64,000 nt of DNA from Liquidambar formosana (lineage: Eukaryota > Streptophyta > Magnoliopsida > Saxifragales > Altingiaceae), in assembly GCA_039720395.1 (NCBI GenBank), contig CM077820.1, forward strand, positions 14,531,848-14,595,847, read 5' to 3'. The notes beneath the pieces are model-generated. The model had not been told where the DNA came from and did not search any database. It worked only from the letters and a program-made list of their open reading frames with translations. Both the position numbers and the translations under genes were made by a program. Numbering within the stretch: position 1 is the stretch's first letter; each line of letters begins with the position of its first letter. This document shows positions 23,971 to 35,725 of the stretch, in pieces.

Positions 23971-25360
23971 CATACCACATAGCTATATGACAATTACACA
24001 AAGACTTACTCTAGTGATGATCTCACCCCATTTAATAGATGTGAGAAAATCCCATTTTTCTTTGTAGAGCGGTAAAGAATAGGAAGTGACACAAAATATA
24101 AATCTAGATACATGCTTTTTGAAAATTGCTTAAAAATTTATGGAAAAAAAAAATCAAATGCTAGAAAAACAAAAAAGGGAATAGAGTAATGATACATAGG
24201 ACCACTATTAGAGGACCAAAACATAAGACTACTGATTTGGTTGAATTTGATTGGTCAGTGGTATTAACACCGTTAGTAAGTAAAAAAGAACTTAATATGG
24301 GAAGCTCTCAATTCCCGATTCAGACAAATGTTCTCAAAATTTAGATAAACGGGATTTTAGGGCGTTTCCTCAAAATTGCTCTGATCTCCAATTTAGATCT
24401 CAAAATTGTAACACAAGTAGGATTTTGGCCGGAATGTGAAAAATATACGTTACATCTCCAATACGCCAATACTAGAATTCTAAGAATGATATGTGAGCTT
24501 TCTTTCAAAGCAAGAGATGTTAGGTTCAACTCTCACCACTCTCTTTCAAGCTTATCCCTATGGCCTGTAATTGCTCAATGCATGTGGAACAGGGGGATTA
24601 TATATATGTACCCAAGGGATTAGTCAAGTACATAGCATTTGAAATCTCTTGATAAAAAAAAGAAAAAAAAAAAAGAAAAAAAAAAGGAGGATGTGAGCTA
24701 TTGGAAAGAGATTCTCTCCATTAGTTGGATTGTCTAATTAATTTTGAACTATTCATATCATATGAGATCCACTAAAACATATGAGATCCACGTGATAAAT
24801 TGGAGCAATCTAAATTTCATTGGATCATTCATTGCATTGGAGAGGATCCTCATTCGTAACCTACCAATATTAATTCTAGACCCTTGTGTGAAAGCAACAC
24901 TTCCAAGGACCCCAAAGTCCCACTCAAACTGGACAAAGGTCGTCCACTACCAACGACTTTGACAAAGACCATGGAAAAACAAAACAGAACACAAAAAGAT
25001 TCCGACATTAGTCATGATCGGAAAAATTTTATTTGCAGAGCGGTTAAAAATAGAAAATGAAACAAAATATAAATTTAGCAAGAAGTTTTTTGAAAACTGT
25101 TTAAAAAATTATGGGAAAAAAAAAAAATCAAATGCTTGAAATAAAAAAAGAAGAAATTATTAATCCACCTAAACTTTTACACTTGACTTTCTTGATAAAA
25201 GCTATGGTTGTTCACTCTTTAATTCGCAGCAAGGATTCTGACGTAAATTTTTTCTTCCCGTTTTCAAGAAAAACTAGTCCCCAACTTTTTTTTTTTGGTT
25301 TATTTTTCTTCCAAAGATTTTGCAACTGTTTTCATAGAGAATGATGGTTTTGAACTATTC
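23971..25360. repeat. Partial copy of segment beta
   Basis: From about 24,435 it matches 12,630-13,500 and 60,310-61,320, including the SINE (about 24,500-24,690) and one 85-bp motif (about 24,855-24,950). 24,170-24,430 is unrelated, unclassified and non-coding. Confidence 0.65.
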
Positions 25361-25649
25361 TACTCACTCCGTCCCATTTTATTTGATAACTTTTTCATTT
25401 TGGGATGTCTCAAAATATTTGTTTACTTTAAAAAATATATGTTATTTTCCTAAAATACTTATTTACTTTAGTTAATTTTTCCTTAGAAAATTAATCTTTT
25501 TTTGGCAGGGGGAATTTTACGGGACAAATTTGAAAAGCAAAAAATTTATAATTAAGTAGGTGACATAGCGATGCACTTTAATACATTGCCCTAATAGGTG
25601 TGTTTGGTCAAAGTGATCAAATAAAATGGTACTTAGGATTCAGGAGGAA
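25361..25649. mobile_element. Stowaway-like MITE
   Basis: CTCACTCCGTCCCATTTTAT at one end and ATCAAATAAAATGGTACTTA...GGAGGAAG at the other, with TA on both sides. Truncated relatives lacking the right end lie near 13,500 and 21,200. Confidence 0.65.
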
Positions 25650-26755
25650 GTATTAAGGATGATGGATTTTCATTAACTGAGGGCTGTGCGTCTACTATGT
25701 CACTTCAATGGTTACTTAGCCTAATAGAACTAATCCCAAACTGTTTTCATAACACATCATGAGGTTGTTTTGAGGAATGTTAAGGCCTTAAGGGCCTAAG
25801 GGAAGTCTAATAACATTATCCATAGCTAATTCAATGGTCACTTAGTCAAACTTGACCAGTCTTTGCTCACACCCTTCGATCAAGATTTTTATTTTTTATC
25901 TTTATTTTTATTTTTACCAAGGTTTTTTTTTTTTTTTTTTTTTTTACAAATCAATTGAATGATGAACGTAGCACATCAAGATGAAGGTAGGTACGTAGCA
26001 CAGCAATCGAGGGCCATTCCCTAACATCTCAATTTAGTAATTTACCATGCTTTTTGATGGGCCTAAGCCTTATAGTCTTGATGGGCCTAAGCCCTAAAAT
26101 ATTGCTAATGACAGTCTTGAGAGCAGTTCTCCAGGACCACAGATTTTTTCTTTCATTAATTATTATGTTGTTTTGCGCACGAATTTATCGTTACAATGAT
26201 AAATACAGATGCATTGCAGTGATAGGGAATTGCATGAATATTTTCTAGAAACCACCCGAAATCCACAAATAAAATTCTTCAAAAACACACCAAACACAAC
26301 AAACAACCCAAAACCCCTGATGCCCAAAGAAGCAAGCCAATGCTGGCCATGGCCTTGATGAGGAGGACGAGACTTAAGCTCTGGATGGAGACAAATGACC
26401 CCACAACAGGAGAGAAGGAATAGACCCACAACCAAGACAGCACACCACAAAAAGCTACAACCCAAACAAAATCCAGCAACACAATCAATCCCCAAATGCA
26501 TACAATGAGACTATATGTGACATTTTTCCAATGGATACGATGGAACACTGTCCATCCATTGTGGTGGAATTTCATGTGAAAGAGTACACCAGTCTCGCAT
26601 TAATAAAAACAGTTTCTTTACATTTGTAAATAGGTAAAATTTGGAAATAAAAAAACATGCTTTTCCTTAATTAAATGGACTCTGCAGTAGGCACATCTTC
26701 TAAATCTTGATGACCTTATTCAACTAAATGGGCAAAGTACCAGGAAAATCCATCA
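25650..26755. other. RLP-flank DNA without a gene
   Basis: 26,050-26,740 matches 61,440-61,876 and 63,676-63,890 except for the retroelement inserted there. Non-coding; the antisense ORFs are not gene-like. Confidence 0.55.
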
Positions 26756-26913
26756 CGCTATGTTTGGATAAAGAAATTGTAGGTGGAATTTGTTTTTGAA
26801 ACGGAATTTGTAAAATTTTTATAAGGATGAGATGAACACGATCTTTATAAAAATTTTACAAATTCCATCTCAAAAACAAATTCCAACTACAAATTCCTTA
26901 TCCAAACACAGAG
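26756..26913. mobile_element. Almost perfect foldback MITE, PIF/Harbinger-like
   Basis: The two arms of about 70 bp (TATGTTTGGATAA...AAAATTTTTATAA) are near-exact inverted repeats; 3-bp duplication TCA. The paralogue at about 63,870 has the single empty TCA site. Confidence 0.8.
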
Positions 26914-27209
26914 TCAATTCTTTCCAAAACAAAATGAAATTGGGTACCTGCTCATCACTGGCATCATGTTCCAACACATACACACATTCATATTCCCATA
27001 TTACATATTTTACATCTGTAATCTAAAACTAAATTACACATGTGTTCTAAAGTACATGCCCAAAATAAGTTGTCTTAACATAATCCAAAATCCAAAATCC
27101 AACATAATATAAAGCCTCTTAGATAATCATCATATATCCATAGTTATAACACAATAAAAAAATAAAATTAAAAATTTAAATAAAAAAAAAAAAAAAACAC
27201 ATATATTCA

Positions 27210-27279
27210 TCATATTATCAGGCATCTCAAGAAGCCATCATCATCACTGGGACGATGCCACATCCCTTGTAGCTCAAAT
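27210..27279 (-). other. Exon-like conserved block, copy 2 (no RLP body attached)
   Basis: TTTTTGCAG acceptor on the minus strand, then a frame with ELQGMWHRPSDDDGFLRCLI and TGA. It carries 4 extra nt at its 5' edge compared with the other copies, so its phase at the acceptor differs. No RLP coding sequence follows on the 5' side: 27718-29119 is a solo LTR, and beyond it only sequence of the type found just 3' of RLP genes remains. Confidence 0.45.
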
Positions 27280-27351
27280 CTGCAAAAAGAGAAGGATGAG
27301 TCATCCCCAGCAGGAAATATAATACGCCCAGGTTTCAAATAAGGAACAATG

Positions 27352-27553
27352 GCCATGTTTGTTTGACTGGAATGGAATAGATGAAATGGAATCACATTCC
27401 AATTCATTCCCAATGGCGTGTTTAGATAGGTAGTTAAACGGGAACAGAAAGAAAAAAGAAAGAGGAATGGACCATTCCACTCCATTCCAGGCTATTTTAA
27501 GTATGGAATTAGATTCCATTCCCACTCATTCCATTTCAGCCAAACAAACATGG
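27352..27553. mobile_element. Foldback MITE
   Basis: GCCATGTTTGTTTGACTGGAA on the left and the inverse (CAGCCAAACAAACATGGC) on the right; about 200 bp. The matching place near 49,960 has no insert. Confidence 0.65.
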
Positions 27554-27717
27554 CAAATGTAATAAAACATGCTATTGTCAATATCAATAAAATAAAATAA
27601 GAAGGGAACAATACTTGATTTTCAGATCATGATTAACTCATACCAAACAAGTTTAAGGTCTAAAACCAACTCCTGTTTCATAAAGTCATAGCCATGCCCC
27701 AAATTATTTTCACATAT

Positions 27718-29119
27718 TGTGAGCGTTGTTCCCTAACCATGTACGTCGGCTCAAGAGTACGCCACTAACCACGAATGATTAGGGCGGAGAGGGAGTCGCC
27801 ACCTGATTTTGGCCTCAGGAACTGAATGACCCCTAGCAAGGGCCCAACTCGTCATTACCAAAAGAATCAAGGTTTGGAGCTTGGGTACACAGATGGGAAG
27901 GTGTTAGGCACCCATTTGCGCCTGGCTGAAATCCAGCCCCCACATATACTTATTGGCTTTAATTAAAAAGGGCTTAATTGCATTCGACCGCTAACCAAGC
28001 ATTTATGTAAAATCAAACAATGGCACGTGATGATGAGAAGTAAAAAAAAAAAAAAAGAATAATCAACAGGAAGATATATATACACAAGATAGAGAATCTA
28101 AAATCAATAGAGGTACATTGCCTGCGAGAGAGAAAACAAGGTTAATCCGTTAAAAAAAAAAAAGGGGTCATGCACGTACATGCATATGTGATGCACGTAC
28201 GTGCATCTCATATGTACGCACGAGCATGCCCTCGAGCTATTATGCTCTATGCTCTAGTTATACCTATCATGCTGCTATGATGTGCTCAAGAGCCTACAAA
28301 TGATTCATATATGCTCAGGAAATGGTGAAAATGCCTAAATCTAAATGTCATAGGTACATGGTGAGATTAGAAATGAACTAACATAGATGCACATATGAAT
28401 GGATGTACCAGGATGAAAGTGTGATATATGTGCTAGGGTTAATGAACGAGCATGCTTTGAAACGAATGAGAAATCTATTTCAGATTCTTAAATGCAAAAA
28501 TGAATCATCACAAGTTAAGCCTAAATGCACCTTAAACACAAGCCATGAACGAAAGAGATTATGAAGCCAATATTACATTCATTTCATGCGATATCTTAAA
28601 TGATTATAATGAATCATTAAAATAGAACGAAATTGAAGGTTAAGAACTGTTACCCTCAGGTATGGGCAGCAGCAATTCCTTCGCGAACTCGACTTCTGGA
28701 CTTCACGCAGACGCGGTTATGCAATTTCGGGTTTTTTGGGGTGGAGGTTGGGTGAAAAAGTTCAATCCCTTCCTTGAGTGAAAATGGGGTATTTATAGGC
28801 AAGGGTTAGGGTTTAGTTCGAAGGTTTTTAGGGTTTCTCAGTTGCCATCGAGCAGCTGTCAGCGTTGGATCTCCACAATGGTAAGAAATGATTTTGAGGG
28901 AACTTGTGGGAATTCAAAATCCAGGTCATGCACGTAAGTGCCTGGTGGATGCACGTACGTGCATAACAATTGAACGCACGAGCATGGGGTTCCCAAATGT
29001 CTTGTTGGGCCTGCGTAAGTCCTCCGGGCTTGTCCATGACGGCCTATTTGCTGCTGCCCTCATCATTGGGCTTGAGAAGTCGCTTGTAGTGTTGAGGGGT
29101 ACGAAAAGGGGTGTTAACA
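27718..29119 (+). mobile_element. 1.4-kb solo LTR, probably Gypsy-type
   Basis: Starts TGTGAGCG and ends GGTGTTAACA, with perfect 5-bp duplication CATAT (27713-27717 and 29120-29124). The interior contains GAGTCGCCACCTGATTTTGG and GGGAAGGTGTTAGGCACCC, strings I associate with plant Gypsy-type LTRs. A TATA-like TATTTATAGG near 28,791 suggests plus orientation. No internal coding region. Short ORFs inside it are not genes. Confidence 0.8.
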
Positions 29120-29124
29120 CATAT

Positions 29125-29567
29125 ATGATGTGGGCCTAAATTCATGCTCAGCGCAGACTCAACTATCAAACCTCCTCAACGAAGGAGGCTTGAGCACTTA
29201 GGAAGCTAGAATTGGAAGGTGAATTAGTCATCATCTTACCCCTCGAATGGTTGCGTGGCAGGTCTTAGAACAAGACAAGCTACTCATCAACCATTTAGGC
29301 ATGGTGCCAGATATGCACGTGTTAAATAGATCCATTCTATTTTACTCTTAGGAGGAAAAATTGGAGGCTTTCTTTTGCATTTGCACAATTTTTTTAATAT
29401 TTTCTCCCCATGCCATTGTGTTGACGAATTAGCACATAGCATAAGAAACAATACATTGACAATAATATATAACCCCTTAATAAGTATTGATTCCGAAGAA
29501 AGTGGGATTGGTGGTTTCAATGTAAGCAGTAAACCAACTACTTGGAAAAAGTCCTCAACTTAGGAAA
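29125..29567. other. Remnant of RLP 3'-side sequence
   Basis: 29,390-29,570 matches the stretch just 3' of the RLP1 stop (about 4,220-4,960), though no RLP coding sequence follows at higher coordinates. Non-coding. Confidence 0.5.
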
Positions 29568-30719
29568 ATGTTACTTCACCCATCTTTTTGCCACGTACCT
29601 TTACCACCGACCTTATGTGTTGAAAGTGTATAGGTGAAAGCAAACATGTGGGGACTACCATGAAATAAGGAGAAGCTGACAAATATGGATGGGTGGGAGA
29701 ATGTGGGTGAAATAGATGGGTGAAATAGCATAGTCCCTCAACTTATTGAACAGAGAGAGACTTTATTTATAAAATAAATGTAAGTTTACGTACGGATCAA
29801 ATGCTTCTTGAGATCTAATTAACTTAAAATTTGGCATGCATGACGTGTATCAATATAATATCTAATCCAGCATTAGTTTTTTGTTTTTCAAGTAGATAAT
29901 TGTTTTGCCACCACATAAAAAAAGTGACTGGGTAAGGAATTTGATGTACCAAATAGTACCTATCTAATACAGTTAATTTATGGGTGGAGGATTACCTAAG
30001 AAGGTCTTCACATCAAGAGAGAAACTATGAAAGTACGAATGCTAATATTAGGAGGCAACAAAGATTTTTTAAAAATGAAAATCCTTACACGGCAGTCTAT
30101 CAATGTAAAAGCAATGACGATTGGTGGACATACGGATACATGTTCATGAATTTATTTGAGACCTACTTGCATGTCAGACATATGATCATGTGTCTATTTG
30201 TCTATTATCACTTCTTGTTATAATGGACCATCATGGTAATTGGATTCTTTTGCTTAGGAAAAAAAAAAGGCTGGATTCTTTTGAAAATGAACATCTGAAC
30301 AAATTTTAAATGAGTTTTCTTATTTGAATGTTTGTGGATGACTAAGAAAATAAAGAGAATTAAAGGAAATTAAAGTAGCTTTAACTGTCAAAGCTATCGT
30401 GGCACAAGCCGCACAATGGTGTAGGTATGAAATTGTAGCCTTCCCAGAAATGGAAAGAAGAAAATAGAAAGGAATCGCACGACATTTATGAATCAAATCT
30501 ATGACATATTGTGGTCTTTGTGGGTTTCCTAATAACTTTCCACACGAAGAATCATCGAAAGAGGAATGAAATTTCGCACTAGATCTCCATCATTTTCTTT
30601 CCAAGTTTAGCTGGACCATATCCTCCATAAAAAGGGGAGGCTACCTCTCCACAAAGAACCATCCTTGTAAATTTGATTGCATTCCTTGAACCCTTTGGCC
30701 AAATAGTTTCATAGAGAGA

Positions 30720-30887
30720 ATGGAGAAATTGTTTCAATTTGCAGTCACGATGCTGCTTGTGATCCTAGTGATCATGTTCACTGCCATTCCACCTGCCATG
30801 GGAGCAGGACTAGACGTTGGTCCTTTACGCTATGGCTGTCCTTGCCCACAAATTACTTTCTGCTGTCGTCCAGGCCTCCCTGAATGA
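30720..30887 (+). CDS. Small secreted cysteine-rich peptide, copy A (55 aa)
   Basis: I do not recognise the family. ATG to TGA, 55 codons. Residues 1-28 form a signal peptide: MEKLFQF, a hydrophobic core VTMLLVILVIMFTAI, then PPAMG as a likely cleavage site. The predicted mature peptide of about 27 residues contains GPLRYGCPCPQITFCCRPG: four cysteines, C40-P-C42-x5-C48-C49, fitting two disulfides, with near-neutral charge and many prolines. A TATA-like CCATAAAAAGG lies about 90 bp upstream and AATAAA-like signals (GTAAATAAATGG) about 60 bp downstream, so the message would be short. A second copy at 34547-34714 has the same layout. After residue 28 all four nucleotide differences between the copies are synonymous, which argues for selection on a real peptide. 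Likely apoplastic; signalling, defence or antimicrobial role are all guesses. Confidence 0.75.
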   Translation: MEKLFQFAVTMLLVILVIMFTAIPPAMGAGLDVGPLRYGCPCPQITFCCRPGLPE

Positions 30888-31299
30888 AGAATTGATGCAG
30901 GGGTGTTGGGGTGGTGTTTGCTTCTAATGCATGTTTCTTTATGAGTAAATAAATGGTTCTATTTGCCATTTGAGAAAACAAAAAAGTATCTTGAAAATAA
31001 ATTTGGAAGGAAAATGTTTTCTTATTGTCAGATGTGTTTTGGTTGCTTCTGAAGTCTTTCATGTGAAGATATCCAATTAGTTACTTTAAACGACTGTGAA
31101 AGTAATCAAGCATCTCTAATGTAGCTACAAACCCTCCCTATCATGGGGATTCTATTGACATCTTAAATTACCTTAAGTACGGATTTCATGCACAGATATC
31201 CAATTGCTTTTGCATTGAAATGGCAGCAGAAGGCACAGAGATATCTACTTAAATCACTGTCTTAAGTAACCACATTAAACTAGTCCATGTTTAAATTTA

Positions 31300-31647
31300 C
31301 GGTAAATTGCAGAAAACCCCCTGAAGTATGAGAGGATTAGCAGATAACCCTCCTTATGTTTTAATTTTGTCAATGAGCCTCTTAGTTTAATTGGAAAACA
31401 AAATTAATCATCGATAGCCACTCAATTAGACATGATTTCAGTAGGGTTCCAACAATTTTGGGTAACACAGGTCTGTTAATGGTATTACATGCGTAGCCAC
31501 GTGACTAATTTTCGTCAATTTTTATTAATGGTGAGGCATATTGCCAAAAATTAAAACATAAGGGAGGCACATTGACAAAATTAAAACATAAAAGGGGTTA
31601 TTTGCTGATCCCCCAATACTTCAGGGGGGATTTTCTGCAATTTACCC
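31300..31647. mobile_element. MITE with long TIRs, Mutator-like
   Basis: Ends are inverted copies (GGTAAATTGCAGAAAA and partner TTTTCTGCAATTTACC, similarity running beyond 30 bp). The 9-bp direct repeats TTAAATTTA and TTAAATTAA flank it (8 of 9 match), a length typical of Mutator-type insertion. The duplicated segment has the empty site at about 35,125-35,134, so this insertion followed the duplication. Confidence 0.75.
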
Positions 31648-32135
31648 TTAAATTAATCTAAACACCTTATAAATACGACACTCTTCACATCCCTTTCTCT
31701 ACAAGTGTAATAGATGGAAAGTGAACGACTAAGAGATCTATCACCATAAGTATTCAACGCTTGGATACAACCTCCCTAGAAATTTAAATTTAAATTTTTA
31801 TATTTTAACACCATCACTGCAGTAGTAACACACAAGCGATCATGTGAGACCACATGTGATTTAAAAATGGTAGCCCTAGATTTCTTGATTGAAAATTAGT
31901 ATGGATAATAAATTAACATACGAATAATTTATTATAAACCCTAGATTTATAGTGTAATCCTTAATCTGAAACCCTTAATTATAAAACAAAAAATAAAAAA
32001 AATGTGAAACCCTTGATTAGAAACCCTATATCTGAACCCTATCAAGTTGGGTACTGTGAATTTATCAAGTTCTGAGAAGGCTATGCCTCCAATTGGGTAT
32101 TGTGCTTCTTACCTAGTGGATTTACAGTGTATTGC

Positions 32136-33315
32136 ACTCTCTGTGTTTGTGCAAATTAAATGACCTCTTAAGCATGAGACTTGCGTGGATTAATCCATTG
32201 AACCCGGTTTAGCAAGCAATGAATCCATGAAAATAAAAAGTTTAAAAGAAAATCCAATGAATCTGGGTTAGCAATCATTCACGTGTTGATCTAAGAACGG
32301 CCACATCTGTACTGTTTTTTTTTATACTTTTAATAGTGCACTGTACACATCTATCTTATTATAGAAAGGGAAAACTTGGTTAGATCTCTACCTTTTTTCT
32401 TCTTTTTTTTTTTCTAATTAAAGTTACAAAAATAATATTTCTACAAACAAAAGAAACCATAAAATAAATAGGAGGTGGCTACTGTTACTAAAAAATATAA
32501 AAAAATTTCATAAAAACTAATTGTATTGTCCACTAGAAAATATCATTCTGAATAATTTTATAAACTTACTTACAAGTGCAGAGTCCAAACAAGTATATAA
32601 AGACATGTAGCTGCCCCTCATGTGCAAGCCTAATAAGATGTGAACGGGCCTATCACGTGGACAATAAAGATGGGCCTAGGAATGACACTCTAATATCATG
32701 TTAAGTTTTTAATCTAAAAGTCTAATTTTATAAATGAAAGACCTAAATACGTATATGAAATTATGTCAAACTTGATATTTAATCGATGTGAGATGTAAAA
32801 CTTTCTAACATTTTTAAAATCTGTCATTTAAATTAATGGATTTTTTTTTTTTTTTTTATCATTTTTAATAAAACATTCTGTTAAAATGAAACAAAAACTA
32901 TAATTGTTTCATTTTTAGATTGGGAATTTGGGTCAGGTGACCCAAGCCTCAAGTGGGAACCAACAGGAATAGAGATGTGTTCCCAATTTGCCAAGCCTTA
33001 ACAAAATTCCAAGTTCCATTTTTCCTTAAAAGATGGTAGTTCAGTTTAGGCATCATTCATGTTCATGATCATCCAGACACCCAAGAAGAGATGGTCATCT
33101 TGAAACATAAGGATTGTGTCACACAACATGAAACAGAAAGAGACCCCTAGACCCTAGTTGGTCTCCATTCACAAGCCGGGTCTTAGCTTTGGGATAGATG
33201 ATTCTTGTTTTTCATTTTCCGATATCTTACCATTTGTTGTCAAGTAGAACTAAACACGTGTCATCTTCTCCATAAGTACAAAAAGCTATCATTAGCTTAA
33301 GAAAATTATATATAT

Positions 33316-33367
<52 letters not shown>

Positions 33368-33659
33368 TTTTTTTTTTGGCTGGACAAGGGGTATTTCAAG
33401 CCATTAGATTCAAACTAATTGTTCATGATGCACAAACCACCCGTAACCCCACGCATCTAATAGTAAGGGAGCAAAGATTCAAAAGTGTAATTTCTAAAAA
33501 TAAATTAAGAAACTATGCATCCATAGGGAAAAAAGAAAAAAATTGTTAAAACTAGAAAGCATTCTTAGAAATAATGCTTTCGGTACAAAAAAAAAAAAAA
33601 AAATTAAAAAGGTAATTGGATAACATGTACACCCTTGCCATTTTACTTGGTTGAAAAAA
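32136..33659. other. Non-coding DNA with a long TA microsatellite
   Basis: No gene. 32,115-32,200 resembles 36,930-37,010. 32,290-33,060 shares sequence with 9,300-9,860. A TA dinucleotide run covers about 33,307-33,362. Confidence 0.6.
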
Positions 33660-34164
33660 ATGAAAAATGTTACTTCATCCTCCTTTTATTACCCATATTT
33701 TACCACCCAATGTAAAAGCAATGACGGTTGGTGGACATAGGGACACATGCATGTTTGTGAATTAATTTATATGAGACCCACATGCATAAGTGTGTTCGAG
33801 TGTCTACATGTCTGTTTTCACTTCTTGTAATGATGGACTATCATGCTAGTTGGATTCTTTTGTTTAGGAAAAAAAAAAGTTAGATTCTTTTGACAATGGA
33901 CATCTAGACAAAATTTAAATGAGTTTCCTATATGAATGTTTTTGGATAACTAAGAAAATCAAGAAAAAAAAAGTAGCTTTAATTGCCAAAGCTATCGTGA
34001 TTCGTGGCACAAGCCACACAATGGTGTAGGTATGATATTACGGTCTTCACAGGAATGGAAAGAAAAAAATTAGAAAGGAATCACACAGCAGTTATGAACC
34101 AAATCCATGACATATTGTGGTCTTTGTGGGTTTCTTAACAACTTTCCACACAAAGAATCACCAA

Positions 34165-34382
34165 GGCTCTATTTGGTTTGCGGATTTTATCAAGGAAAAG
34201 AAATAAAATATAAGGAATTGTACTTTTCTTTATTTGGTTGCAATGGAAAATTAGAAGAAAAAGAAGAATTTGAATTATTTTGATTTGATATGATTTTATC
34301 TTTTCCTTTCATTTTCTTTCTTACATTTTTTTTCCCTTCCCTTTTTTTTTTCCTTGATAGAATCCATGAACCAAATAGAGGG
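34165..34382. mobile_element. Tourist-like (PIF/Harbinger) MITE upstream of peptide gene B
   Basis: TIRs GGCTCTATTTGGTT and, reversed, CCCTCTATTTGGTT; 3-bp duplication CAA; 218 bp. Absent at the matching site near 30,553-30,560 in copy A. It lies about 165 bp upstream of the gene B ATG. Confidence 0.8.
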
Positions 34383-34546
34383 CAAAAGTGGAATGAAATT
34401 TCACACTAGATTTCCATCATTTTTTTCCCAAGTTTAGCTGGACCATATCCTCTATAAAAAGGGGAGGCTACCTCTCCACAAAGAACCATCCTTGTAAATT
34501 TGATTGCATTCCTTGAACCCCTTGGCCAAATAGTTTCATAGAGACA

Positions 34547-34714
34547 ATGGAGAAGCTGTTTCAATTTGTCGTCATGATGCTGCTTGTGGTCCTAGTGATC
34601 ATGTTCACTGCCATTCCATCTGCCATGGGAGCTGGACTAGATGTTGGTCCTTTACGCTATGGCTGTCCTTGCCCACAAATTACTTTTTGCTGCCGTCCAG
34701 GCCTCCCTGAATGA
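34547..34714 (+). CDS. Small secreted cysteine-rich peptide, copy B (55 aa)
   Basis: Tandem paralogue of the gene at 30720, 3.8 kb away. Same 55-codon length; its signal peptide differs at four residues (A8V, T10M, I15V, P25S) while the mature part is identical in protein. Cysteines C40, C42, C48 and C49 are kept. Core promoter is slightly better than copy A (TCTATAAAAAGGGG near 34,452), and the conserved upstream block (about 34,000-34,160 and 34,385-34,546) is split by a Tourist-like MITE at 34165-34382 that copy A lacks. A downstream GAATAAATAAATGG resembles a polyadenylation signal. No known family recognised. The two genes probably give the same mature product under somewhat different control. 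Confidence 0.75.
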   Translation: MEKLFQFVVMMLLVVLVIMFTAIPSAMGAGLDVGPLRYGCPCPQITFCCRPGLPE

Positions 34715-35461
34715 AGAATTGATGGAGGGGTGTTGGGGTGGTGTTTACTTCTAATGTATGTTTCTTTATGAATAAATAAATGGTTCCTTTTGCCATTTGA
34801 GAAAAAAAATTCATCACTCCTACAGTGATGCTGTTTCTTTATGTCTTTTAGTTACTTCTGAAGTCTTTCATGCGAAGATATCCAATTAATTATTTTAAAG
34901 GACCGTGAAAATAATCAAACATCTCTGATGTATCTACGAACCCTTCTTTGTCATGGGGATTTTGTTGACATATTACCAAAAAGAAGTGGGAATCTTATAA
35001 ACTCACCTATATTGCTTTTGCATTGAAATGGCAGAGCAGAAGGCATGGTGATTTTTGACTGGAGGTGCATACGAGGTTTTCACTTAAATCACCGTCTTAA
35101 GTAACCACATTAAACTAGTCCCTGTTTAAATTTTATCTAAATAGCTTATAAATACAACACTCTTCACACCCCTTTCCCTACAAGTGTAATAGATGGAAAG
35201 TAAATGAGTAAGAGATCTATCACCTCAAGTATTTAAGGTTTGGATATAACCTCCCTAGAAATTTTTATTTTTATTTTTATTTTTATATATTAACAGATCA
35301 TTGCAGGAGTAACACACAAGCGATCATGTGAGACTAGTACATGTGATTTAAAAATGATAGCCCCAAATTTCTTGATTGAAAATTAGTATGGATGATAAAC
35401 ATATGAAGAATTTATTATAAACCCTAGATTTATAGTGAAATCCTTGATCTGAAACCCTTAA

Positions 35462-35677
35462 GGCTCTATTTGGTTTGCGGATTTTATCAAGGAAAAAAAA
35501 TAAAATATAAGGAATTGTACTTTTCTTTATTTGGTTGCAATGGACAAGTGGAAAAAGAAGAATAATTGGAATAATTTTGGCTTGATATCACTTTGTCTTT
35601 TCCTTTCATTTTCTTTCCTCATTTTTTTTCCTTTCCTTGTTTTTTTCCTTGGTGGAATTCATGAACCAAATAGAGGG
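35462..35677. mobile_element. Tourist-like (PIF/Harbinger) MITE, second copy of the same family
   Basis: Same TIRs and closely similar interior to the element at 34165-34382, with 3-bp duplication TAA on both sides; 216 bp. The pair in one duplicated segment suggests recent activity. Confidence 0.8.
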
Positions 35678-35681
35678 TAAC

Positions 35682-35725
<44 letters not shown>

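Larger units (their letters stand above)
29568..32135. repeat. Tandem segmental duplication, copy 1 (contains peptide gene A)
   Basis: Aligns piecewise with 33,660-35,850: the block GCAATGACG-TTGGTGGACAT, the promoter and gene, downstream sequence about 31,040-31,300 and 31,650-32,130. Differences include a MITE at 31300-31647 here and two MITEs in copy 2. Outside the peptide gene I see no coding sequence. Confidence 0.8.

Noticed and set aside
26163..26575. Minus-strand ORFs with hydrophobic Trp/Val-rich translation
   Set aside because: No homologous frame recognised and the region is RLP-flank DNA duplicated elsewhere without conservation of the frame.
28828..29139. Overlapping ORFs on both strands
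   Set aside because: They lie inside the solo LTR at 27718-29119 and show no conserved domain.
29984..30223. 79-codon plus-strand ORF upstream of peptide gene A
   Set aside because: The matching region near 33,720 has indels that destroy the frame, unlike the 55-codon genes.
33307..33362. TA run as a possible origin or regulatory site
   Set aside because: Simple dinucleotide microsatellite; nothing around it supports a function.
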